This document shows, in pieces, positions 1 to 5,886 of a stretch of 6,101 nucleotides of DNA. Numbering within the stretch: position 1 is the first letter of the stretch; each line of letters begins with the position of its first letter. The notes beneath the pieces were generated by a model, which had not been told where the DNA came from, ran no database searches, and saw nothing but the letters and a program-made list of their open reading frames with translations. The position numbers and the translations under genes were made by a program. This DNA is from Bacteroidales bacterium (GTDB lineage: Bacteria > Bacteroidota > Bacteroidia > Bacteroidales > UBA932), in contig JAGBSL010000093.1 of the NCBI GenBank assembly GCA_017631875.1, positions 1-6,101 of the forward strand, read 5' to 3'.

Positions 1-2
1 GC

Positions 3-1586
3 GAGGACAAGACTGAATACTACAAGATTCCGGGTTCAGAGCAGTATGTAAGTACTGGCGAATTCGAAGGACACGAAATGCTCAAGATCGAGAAGGAAGG
101 TCTTACAGTTATGGCGAATACCGCTTTCCGCGATGTTTCATTCATGCTCCGTCCTGAGCACAATGAGATGGTGGCGAAGATTCTCCACGATCCTGAGGCT
201 TCAGAGAACGACAAGTATGTGGCTCTCACATTCCTCCGTAACGCAGAGGTGGCTTGCAAGGGTAAGCTTCCTTTCTGCCAGGACACCGGTACAGCAATCA
301 TCCACGGTGAGAAGGGTCAGCAGGTATGGACAGGTTACTGCGACGAAGAGGCTCTTTCACTCGGAGTTTACAAGACTTATACTGAGGAGAACCTCCGTTA
401 CTCGCAGAACGCTCCTCTCAACATGTATGACGAGGTCAACACAAAGTGCAACCTCCCTGCACAGATCGATATCGAGGCAACTCATGGCGCTGAGTATCAT
501 TTCCTTTGCGTGACAAAGGGTGGTGGATCGGCTAACAAGACTTACCTCTATCAGGAGACTAAGGCGATCCTTAATCCCCAGACTCTCGTTCCGTTCCTCG
601 TTGCAAAGATGAAGACTCTCGGAACAGCGGCATGTCCTCCTTATCACGTAGCGTTCGTTATCGGCGGTACTTCAGCTGAGAAGAACCTCCTTACAGTGAA
701 GCTCGCTTCAACCAAGTTCTATGATGAACTCCCTACAACAGGTGACGAGACAGGACGCGCATTCCGCGATGTAGAGCTTGAGAAGGTAGTTCTCGAGGAG
801 GCTCACAAGATCGGTCTCGGCGCTCAGTTCGGCGGCAAGTACTTCGCTCACGACGTACGCATCATCCGTCTCCCACGCCACGGCGCAAGCTGCCCTGTAG
901 GACTCGGAGTAAGCTGCTCTGCTGACAGAAACATCAAGGCAAAGATCAATAAGGACGGTATCTGGATCGAGAAGCTCGATGACAATCCGGCACGTCTCAT
1001 CCCAGAGGAACTCCGCCAGGCAGGCGAGGGCGAGGCAGTGAAGATCAACCTCGACCAGCCAATGAAGGACATCCTTGCAGAACTCACAAAGTATCCTGTT
1101 TCTACACGCCTCAGCCTCAACGGTACTATCATAGTAGGCCGCGACATCGCTCACGCTAAGATCAAGGAGCGCCTCGACAGGGGAGAGGAGATGCCACAGT
1201 ACCTCAAGGATCACCCAATCTACTATGCTGGTCCTGCTAAGACTCCTGCTGGAATGGCTTGTGGTTCTATGGGACCTACAACAGCAGGCCGTATGGACTC
1301 ATACGTTGACCTCTTCCAGAGCCACGGCGGCAGCATGATCATGCTCGCAAAGGGTAACCGTGCACAGTGCGTGACAGACGCCTGCCAGAAGTACGGCGGA
1401 TTCTACCTCGGCTCTATCGGTGGTCCTGCAGCGATCCTCGCTCAGAACAACATCAAGAGCATCGAGTGCGTAGAGTACCCAGAGCTCGGAATGGAGGCAA
1501 TCTGGAAGATCCACGTTGAGGACTTCCCAGCATTCATCCTCGTCGATGACAAGGGCAACGACTTCTTCAAGAAGCTCGGTCTCTAA
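3..1586 (+). CDS. fumA: Class I (iron-sulfur) fumarate hydratase, 5'-truncated by window edge
   Basis: Catalyses reversible hydration of fumarate to L-malate in the cytoplasm (TCA cycle or its reductive branch). The reading frame is open from base 3, and the residues before the first visible ATG (base 78) still match the family (EDKTEYY aligns with DDTEYY of E. coli FumA). The true start is therefore outside the window, with roughly 15-20 residues missing; 527 codons are visible. Similarity to E. coli FumA as I remember it is high along the whole length. The three cysteines expected to hold the 4Fe-4S cluster are present: in PFCQDTG (codon at 276), AACPPYH (633) and VSCSADRN (915), equivalent to FumA Cys105, Cys224 and Cys318. 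The catalytic C-terminal half carries [11 protein letters not shown] and [12 protein letters not shown]. It ends in KKLGL, slightly shorter than E. coli FumA. Some class I enzymes also act on mesaconate or tartrate, so strict substrate identity is inferred. A strong terminator follows 15 bp after the stop. Confidence 0.97.
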   Translation, partial: EDKTEYYKIPGSEQYVSTGEFEGHEMLKIEKEGLTVMANTAFRDVSFMLRPEHNEMVAKILHDPEASENDKYVALTFLRNAEVACKGKLPFCQDTGTAIIHGEKGQQVWTGYCDEEALSLGVYKTYTEENLRYSQNAPLNMYDEVNTKCNLPAQIDIEATHGAEYHFLCVTKGGGSANKTYLYQETKAILNPQTLVPFLVAKMKTLGTAACPPYHVAFVIGGTSAEKNLLTVKLASTKFYDELPTTGDETGRAFRDVELEKVVLEEAHKIGLGAQFGGKYFAHDVRIIRLPRHGASCPVGLGVSCSADRNIKAKINKDGIWIEKLDDNPARLIPEELRQAGEGEAVKINLDQPMKDILAELTKYPVSTRLSLNGTIIVGRDIAHAKIKERLDRGEEMPQYLKDHPIYYAGPAKTPAGMACGSMGPTTAGRMDSYVDLFQSHGGSMIMLAKGNRAQCVTDACQKYGGFYLGSIGGPAAILAQNNIKSIECVEYPELGMEAIWKIHVEDFPAFILVDDKGNDFFKKLGL

Positions 1587-1601
1587 AATAAACTATAAAT
1601 G

Positions 1602-1635
1602 AAAAGGCGGTCACTTCGAAGTGACCGCCTTTTTT
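1602..1635. terminator. Bidirectional intrinsic terminator between fumarase and tRNA-Gln
   Basis: A perfect 32-bp palindrome (1602-1633), centred on TTCGAA with a GC-rich core GGCGGTCAC/GTGACCGCC, is followed by a T run ending at 1635 on the plus strand. It should stop fumarase transcription. Read on the minus strand, the same hairpin ends in TTTT followed by C and ATTT, so it can also end the convergent tRNA transcript, less efficiently because the T run is short. The last T of the plus-strand run is the complement of the final A of the tRNA CCA end, so the two elements touch. Confidence 0.93.
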
Positions 1636-1708
1636 GGTTGAACTACCAGGATTCGAACCTGGACAGACAGAACCAAAATCTGTAGTGCTACCATTACACC
1701 ATAGTTCA
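1635..1708 (-). tRNA. tRNA-Gln (anticodon UUG), CCA encoded
   Basis: Read on the minus strand, this forms a complete cloverleaf. The 7-bp acceptor stem is TGAACTA/TAGTTCA (1702-1708 with 1639-1645). The D-arm has a GTG/CAC stem around AATGGTAG. The anticodon stem is ACAGA/TCTGT, and the T-arm is CCAGG/CCTGG with loop TTCGAAT. The seven-base anticodon loop TTTTGGT places TTG at 34-36 (plus-strand bases 1674-1676), which reads CAA and CAG as glutamine. The discriminator is A (complement of 1638) and CCA is encoded at 1637-1635. The weak U-A first pair is a known feature of glutaminyl-tRNAs. The gene is convergent with the fumarase gene and shares its terminator. Confidence 0.96.
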
Positions 1709-1723
1709 GTACCAATTGGGCTG

Positions 1724-1754
1724 CAAAGATAAGATTAATTTTATTGCTGTGCAA
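1724..1754 (-). promoter_or_regulatory. Bacteroidota-type promoter for tRNA-Gln
   Basis: On the minus strand, TATCTTTG (1731-1724) matches the Bacteroidota -7 consensus TAnnTTTG exactly. A TTG (1754-1752) lies 20 nt upstream, at the spacing expected for the -33 element. Transcription would start around 1716-1718, just ahead of the mature tRNA 5' end at 1708. The -33 element begins 4 bp past the stop codon of the upstream membrane protein gene, so the tRNA has its own promoter and need not depend on read-through from tadA-yqaA. Confidence 0.8.
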
Positions 1755-1758
1755 GACC

Positions 1759-2196
1759 TCAGAATAAACCGTAAATCAGGTTCCAGACAAGGAATCTTGC
1801 GAATTTGCCCACCAGCAGCAGGACCATGGTCCAGCCCGGGCGGGTCTTGTAGAAGCCGAGCGCTATGGCTATCACGTCGCCGATGAACGGCACCCATGCG
1901 GTCAGGGCCAGCCATACGCCCCACTTGTCTATCTTTTCTTTCTGCTTCTGGAGAGTCTCAGGCTTGACCTTGAACCATTTCTCGATCCATTCCCATTTGC
2001 CTATCCAGCCGATCCAATATGTCACGACGCTGCCGAGCCAGTTGCCGAGGGTGCCTACGAAGAGGCAGCCGACGGGATTGGCTGTCGCAGCGAGGATCGC
2101 CAGGTAGAGTGCATCAGAACTGAAAGGGAATATTGTCGCCGCAAGGAATGTTCCTATAAAGAGTCCGAGCAGACCGAGTCCTTCAAGCCATTCCAT
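1759..2196 (-). CDS. yqaA: YqaA-type VTT/DedA-like integral membrane protein
   Basis: A 145-residue inner-membrane protein resembling E. coli YqaA, a small member of the DedA/VTT (SNARE-associated) superfamily. The molecular role of YqaA itself is unknown; some DedA proteins are reported as lipid flippases or scramblases. Family signatures visible here are an acidic residue in the first hydrophobic re-entrant region (FPFSSDALYLAIL, compare LPGNSEVVLVAML in YqaA), a glycine-rich GTLGNWLGS segment, then WVPFIGD followed by a hydrophobic stretch, and GKFARF near the C-terminus. A hydrophilic lysine- and glutamate-rich segment (around residues 70-90) separates the two hydrophobic halves. The frame runs 16 codons further upstream, but those codons lie inside tadA. 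The ATG at 2196-2194 is preferred because it falls 2 bp after the tadA stop and starts at the conserved hydrophobic region. It is co-transcribed with tadA, probably with translational coupling. Confidence 0.88.
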   Translation of the reverse strand: MEWLEGLGLLGLFIGTFLAATIFPFSSDALYLAILAATANPVGCLFVGTLGNWLGSVVTYWIGWIGKWEWIEKWFKVKPETLQKQKEKIDKWGVWLALTAWVPFIGDVIAIALGFYKTRPGWTMVLLLVGKFARFLVWNLIYGLF

Positions 2197-2198
2197 GG

Positions 2199-2639
2199 TT
2201 ATGATCTCTTGTTGCGGAAGAACTCTGTAACGAGGCTGCTGCACTCGTCTGCAAGCACTCCGGACACCACCTGTGTCTTCGGGTGCATGAGGGAAGGGGA
2301 GAACATGCTGAAGCCTCTTTTAGGGTCAGATGCCCCATAGACTACCTTGCCGATCTGGGACCATGCAAGCGCTCCCGCGCACATCGGACATGGCTCCACT
2401 GTTACATATAACGTGCAGTCATTCAGGTATTTGCCTCCCATCGCCTCTGTCGCTGCAGTTATTGCGATCATTTCGGCGTGGGCTGTCGGGTCGCACAGCT
2501 TCTCGGTCATGTTGTGCCCCTTGCCGATGATCCTTCCGTGGCATACGATGACGGCCCCGATAGGGACCTCGTCCTCCGCCGCTGCGAAGCCTGCCTCGCG
2601 CAGGGCTTCTCTCATGTATTTCTCGTTCTCTGTATTCAT
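2199..2639 (-). CDS. tadA: tRNA-specific adenosine deaminase TadA
   Basis: Deaminates adenosine 34 of tRNA-Arg(ACG) to inosine, allowing one tRNA to read several arginine codons. The 146-residue protein has the zinc-dependent cytidine/deoxycytidylate deaminase fold. HAE places zinc ligand His54 and catalytic Glu56, and PCPMC gives zinc ligands Cys84 and Cys87, close to E. coli TadA His57, Glu59, Cys87 and Cys90. Upstream, EVPIGAVIV and GKGHN match the substrate pocket, and the C-terminal RNKR is a typical basic end. An upstream in-frame ATG (2666) would add nine residues. The start at 2639 is chosen because the family begins near this point and because the likely promoter element (2661-2654) lies between the two candidate starts. 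Guanine deaminase and other small CDA enzymes are less likely given the TadA-like motif spacing. First gene of a unit with yqaA. Confidence 0.95.
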   Translation of the reverse strand: MNTENEKYMREALREAGFAAAEDEVPIGAVIVCHGRIIGKGHNMTEKLCDPTAHAEMIAITAATEAMGGKYLNDCTLYVTVEPCPMCAGALAWSQIGKVVYGASDPKRGFSMFSPSLMHPKTQVVSGVLADECSSLVTEFFRNKRS

Positions 2640-2642
2640 ATG

Positions 2643-2661
2643 TATATTTGCCGCAAATATA
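2643..2661. promoter_or_regulatory. 19-bp palindrome of two facing TAnnTTTG promoter elements
   Basis: TATATTTGC-C-GCAAATATA is a perfect 9-bp inverted repeat around one central C. Each arm is an exact TAnnTTTG element, one per strand. The minus-strand copy (2661-2654) would start transcription a few bases before the tadA ATG (2639), giving a very short leader. The plus-strand copy (2643-2650) could drive the GH5 gene from about 2657 and has a weak -33-like TTTC 20 nt upstream (2619-2622). No good -33 is visible for the minus-strand copy. The symmetry could also make it a repressor operator. Confidence 0.6.
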
Positions 2662-2685
2662 GTCATGAATCTCGTTAAAATTCAC

Positions 2686-2693
2686 TACTTTTG
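2686..2693 (+). promoter_or_regulatory. -7 promoter element for GH5-M28 operon
   Basis: TACTTTTG matches the TAnnTTTG consensus exactly and would start transcription near 2699-2700, leaving an A/T-rich leader of about 18 nt before the ATG at 2718. No clear TTTG or TTG is seen at the expected -33 spacing, so it may be weak or need an activator. It competes with the palindrome arm at 2643-2650 as the operon's promoter. Confidence 0.55.
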
Positions 2694-2717
2694 ACAAATT
2701 ATTGACTTTTGAAAACG

Positions 2718-4076
2718 ATGAAGAAACTCATTTTTTCAGTACTTGCCGCAGCGGCAGTCGTATGCGCATGCTCGGTGCGCGGCGAGCGGTCTTATGAATT
2801 CGTAAGGGTTGAGAACGGCCAGTTCGTCCGTGGGGAAGACACGCTGTCTTTCGTCGGAACCAACTTCTGGTATGGCCCGCTGATCGCTTCTGAAGGTAGG
2901 GGAGGAAACAGGGAAAGACTTCATAAGGAGCTTGATGCCCTGAAGTCCATCGGAGTGACCAATCTCCGTATTCTGGTAGGTTCAGACGGCCCAGAAGGCG
3001 TCGCATATAAGGTGGAGCCGGTGCTTCAGCTTGAGCCGGGCGTATATAATGACACTGTACTCAGAGGACTGGATTACCTTCTGGCGCAGATGACCGAGCG
3101 TGACATGCACGCCGTCCTCTATTTCAACAACTCATGGGAGTGGTCAGGCGGATACGGTCAGTATCTGGAGTGGGCCGGCAACGGCAAGGCGCTGCTTCCG
3201 AGCGTCGACGGCTATGAGAACTATGTGGAGCATGTGAGCCGTTTCGTTAAGGATGAGAAGGCTAAGGAGCTCTACTACAATCATGTAAGAAACATCGTAA
3301 CCCGCACAAATACAGTTACAGGCAAGCCCTATACAGAGGATCCGACGATCTTCTCATGGCAGATCGGAAATGAGCCGAGGGCCTTTGCACGCGACAGCGT
3401 GACGAAGGCGGCGTTTGCCGACTGGATGTGCACATCGGCGTCGCTGATCAAGTCTCTTGACCCTAACCACATGGTATCGTCAGGCAGCGAGGGACTTTAT
3501 GGTTGCGAAGTAGACATGGAACTTTTTGAGAAGATCCATGCTCACGAGGACTTCGATTATCTCAACGTGCATATCTGGCCTCTGGTGTGGAGATGGGTGA
3601 CCAAGGATACATTCGCCGACAGCGTATGCGTGGCAAACCGCATGACGGAAAAGTATCTTACTGCGCATTTCCCTGTAGCTGAGAGACTTGGGAAGCCTAT
3701 CGTGCTGGAGGAGTTCGGATATCCGCGCGATGGAGCCAAAGCATTTGAGGGTGAGGCTGAGAAGTTCTGGGACGGAGTTTCCCTGTCCAAGGACTCTTCG
3801 ACAGCGGCAAGAGACGCTTACTACAGCTATGTGTTCGGCAGACTTATAAGTGCGCGCGAGAACGGTGAGCCTCTCGTGGGAGTCAACTTCTGGGGATGGG
3901 GCGGCCATGCTACCCAGTCGCAGGTCAACGAGTTCTGGCGTCCGGGCGACGACTACTGCGGAGACCCGGCGCAGGAGCCTCAGGGCCTCTTCTCTGTATA
4001 TGCAACTGACGAGTCTACCGTCGAACTCATCAGACAGACAAACGAAACATTGAAACGTACTACTAAAACCAAATGA
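2718..4076 (+). CDS. GH5 family glycoside hydrolase lipoprotein, mannanase-like (subfamily 7 type)
   Basis: A 452-residue secreted glycosidase, probably an endo-beta-1,4-mannanase or related mannosidase anchored in the envelope. The N-terminus (MKKLIFSVLAAAAVVCACS) is a lipoprotein signal with lipobox VCAC, so Cys18 is the predicted lipidated residue. The following residues (SVRGE) lack the acidic surface-export motif described for some Bacteroidota lipoproteins, so a periplasm-facing position is possible. The rest is a single GH5 (beta/alpha)8 barrel: GTNFWYG near the start, an SWEWSGG/QYLEWAG segment typical of subfamily 7, acid/base Glu219 in IGNEPR, HIWP (His285), nucleophile Glu332 in LEEFGYP, and FWGWGG (Trp392, Trp394). 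Catalytic residues look intact. The ATG at 2718 is chosen over an in-frame TTG at 2709 because it gives a standard signal peptide. No carbohydrate-binding module or susCD neighbours are seen. Its stop overlaps the M28 start (ATGA). The exact substrate is inferred. Confidence 0.88.
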   Translation: MKKLIFSVLAAAAVVCACSVRGERSYEFVRVENGQFVRGEDTLSFVGTNFWYGPLIASEGRGGNRERLHKELDALKSIGVTNLRILVGSDGPEGVAYKVEPVLQLEPGVYNDTVLRGLDYLLAQMTERDMHAVLYFNNSWEWSGGYGQYLEWAGNGKALLPSVDGYENYVEHVSRFVKDEKAKELYYNHVRNIVTRTNTVTGKPYTEDPTIFSWQIGNEPRAFARDSVTKAAFADWMCTSASLIKSLDPNHMVSSGSEGLYGCEVDMELFEKIHAHEDFDYLNVHIWPLVWRWVTKDTFADSVCVANRMTEKYLTAHFPVAERLGKPIVLEEFGYPRDGAKAFEGEAEKFWDGVSLSKDSSTAARDAYYSYVFGRLISARENGEPLVGVNFWGWGGHATQSQVNEFWRPGDDYCGDPAQEPQGLFSVYATDESTVELIRQTNETLKRTTKTK

Positions 4077-5803
4077 TTATGAATAAGATCAGACCTATCA
4101 TTCTCGCCCTTGTTGTGGCGGCGGCAGGATTTCTTGCCTACGGTCTTTGGACTATTCCTAGTCCAAAGCCAGCAAATTATGAAGGCTTCTCTTCAGCCCG
4201 TGTGGTTGAGGACATTGCAGTAATTTCAAAGGAACATCATTCTGTAGCCCATCCTGAGGAAAGGGCAAAGGTGCGCGAGTATCTCGTGGAGAGACTCCAG
4301 GGCCTCGGCGCAGACACCGTGATGCTTTATGGATACGACTCTCTCGTCGGACCAAAGAACAGACATGTCGTATATACATTCGACGCAGACAACATCCTTG
4401 CTGAGTTTGCTCCGGAGAACGCTTCGGAGAACACCCCTTACCTGATGTTCGTCGCTCACTACGACTCACGTTACTCCCAGCCTATGCCGAAGCAGGACAC
4501 TGTATGGTCATACGGCGCGGCAGATGACGGATACGGAGTAGGCGTAACCCTCGAGGCAGTGTCGCAGCTCCTGAAGCAGCGTGCAGACTGGAAGCAGGGC
4601 GTGAAGGTCCTCTTCACCGACGCTGAGGAGGTCGGCATGTATGGAATGACAGCTCAGTGGGAGAACAATAGGGAAGTGTTCGACAACGTGGGACTTATGA
4701 TCAATATCGAGGCTCGTGGCCCTATGGGCCCTGCTCTCCTTTTCGAGACCTGCCCTGGCAATGAGAAGATCATGGACCTCTATGCTGATGCGTCAAAGTA
4801 TCATTATACATACTCGCTGACTACAGTCGTGTACACGTTCATGCCTAACTTCACTGACTTCACAATCGTGAAGGATTATATCCCAGGCATCAACTTCTCG
4901 ACCATAACAGACGTCAACCACTACCATACAGACAAGGATAACTTCAGCAACATCAGCCAGAAGTCAATCCAGCACTATGGTGAGCAGATCCTTCCGATCG
5001 CACAGGAATATATCACAAATGCTGAGTATGCTGACAAGGATTACTTCCGAGCAGAGGAGGATACAGTCAACTTTACAGTTCCACTCCTCGGCCTGTTCAA
5101 CTTCAGCAAGACCGTATACATGGTCATCAACATCGTTGTATTCATCATCTTCCTCCTTGTCTTCGGACTTGAAAAGGTGCGCGGTCGTCTCAAGTCACCT
5201 GTGGGTGTGCTCAAGGTATCAGGAATCATTCTCGGTTCTGCAGTAGGAGTTCTTCTTGTCGGTGAGCTTATCGCTTATCTCTGTGCTGCCATCTCAGGTG
5301 CTAAGTTCAACCTCTTCGGCGTCGTCCAGGGATGTCAGTTTGACAATGCCGCGATGATCGTTTCAATGGTGCTTCTCCTTGCAGGATGCGTGCTCGTGTA
5401 CATTTCAGGCAGGAAGAAGGCGGAGCGCGCAGCTTCCGGCTCTATGCGCAGCAGCGCGTCTGCAACTGCAGTTTCCCACTATGCATACAGGAACCTCTAT
5501 GGCGCATTGGCACTTCTCTTCGTCCTTTCAGCAGCACTCCTTTTCGCCCTCGGAGAGAACCTGATGTTCTTCATCCCGCTTACATGTGCAGTCGTGGCGA
5601 TGATCCTTTATCATCTTACAAACCTCAAGTTCTGGCTGCCGGTAGCAATCTTCGTGATCCTCCTCCACGCATTCTCATTCCTCTTCGCCCTCTCCATGGC
5701 CCTTACCATCGGAGCGTTCGGAGCAGTGATGATGCTTGCCTTCCTTGACTTCATGGTCCTGATCCCTATGGCGGACCTCTATCTCATCTCAAAGAAGAAG
5801 TAA
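4073..5803 (+). CDS. Membrane-anchored M28 family zinc metallopeptidase with C-terminal polytopic domain
   Basis: A 576-residue predicted aminopeptidase-type M28 enzyme. Residues about 8-27 form a membrane anchor. Residues about 40-320 are the M28 domain with the expected metal and catalytic set: His129 in AHYDS, Asp151 in GAADDGYG, Glu185-Glu186 in DAEEVG, Glu213 in NIEARG (a position often Asp in secreted M28 enzymes, but Glu in the ERMP1/Pff1 type) and His285 in HYHTDKDN. From about 346 to the end are roughly eight hydrophobic helices, interrupted by a basic loop (GRKKAER, about 446-452) and ending in SKKK. The peptidase domain should face the periplasm. The order of one anchor, peptidase, then many helices resembles eukaryotic ERMP1 and the vacuolar protease Pff1. 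The first ATG overlaps the GH5 stop by 4 nt; a second at 4079 (MNKIRP) is equally plausible as the start. Co-transcribed with the GH5 gene and ended by a terminator 22 bp downstream. The natural substrate is unknown. Confidence 0.9.
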   Translation: MIMNKIRPIILALVVAAAGFLAYGLWTIPSPKPANYEGFSSARVVEDIAVISKEHHSVAHPEERAKVREYLVERLQGLGADTVMLYGYDSLVGPKNRHVVYTFDADNILAEFAPENASENTPYLMFVAHYDSRYSQPMPKQDTVWSYGAADDGYGVGVTLEAVSQLLKQRADWKQGVKVLFTDAEEVGMYGMTAQWENNREVFDNVGLMINIEARGPMGPALLFETCPGNEKIMDLYADASKYHYTYSLTTVVYTFMPNFTDFTIVKDYIPGINFSTITDVNHYHTDKDNFSNISQKSIQHYGEQILPIAQEYITNAEYADKDYFRAEEDTVNFTVPLLGLFNFSKTVYMVINIVVFIIFLLVFGLEKVRGRLKSPVGVLKVSGIILGSAVGVLLVGELIAYLCAAISGAKFNLFGVVQGCQFDNAAMIVSMVLLLAGCVLVYISGRKKAERAASGSMRSSASATAVSHYAYRNLYGALALLFVLSAALLFALGENLMFFIPLTCAVVAMILYHLTNLKFWLPVAIFVILLHAFSFLFALSMALTIGAFGAVMMLAFLDFMVLIPMADLYLISKKK

Positions 5804-5824
5804 GATTGATTGTAAATACCTCAT

Positions 5825-5852
5825 AAAGGGCAGACTTTGGTCTGCCTTTTTT
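5825..5852 (+). terminator. Intrinsic terminator of the GH5-M28 operon
   Basis: GGCAGAC (5829-5835) pairs with GTCTGCC (5840-5846) around a TTTG loop. The stem is extended by a G-T pair and three A-T pairs, and six T residues follow (5847-5852). It lies 22 bp after the M28 stop and should separate the operon from the repeat array beyond it. Confidence 0.93.
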
Positions 5853-5886
5853 GTATCTCTATATACTTCTATACATAAATGTTATA

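Noticed and set aside
708..1214. 168-codon open frame on the minus strand inside the fumarase gene
   Set aside because: It lies wholly inside a gene with very strong family similarity; its translation is compositionally odd and matches no family I recognise, so it is a shadow frame.
1635..1708. tRNA-Gln as an integration site for a mobile element
   Set aside because: No integrase, no duplicated tRNA 3' end and no foreign gene block are visible in the window.
2194..2244. Longer yqaA form starting at 2244
   Set aside because: The added 16 residues overlap the tadA C-terminus and are not hydrophobic or family-like; the ATG at 2196 sits directly after the tadA stop.
2637..2666. Upstream ATG (2666) as tadA start, adding nine residues
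   Set aside because: The extra residues (MTIFAANIH) are not part of the family, and the likely promoter element at 2661-2654 lies downstream of that ATG.
2709..2717. TTG at 2709 as start of the GH5 gene
   Set aside because: The ATG three codons later gives a standard lipoprotein signal beginning MKKL; the TTG has no better context.
3480..3908. 142-codon minus-strand frame within the GH5 gene
   Set aside because: It is antisense to conserved catalytic motifs of the GH5 barrel and shows no domain features of its own.
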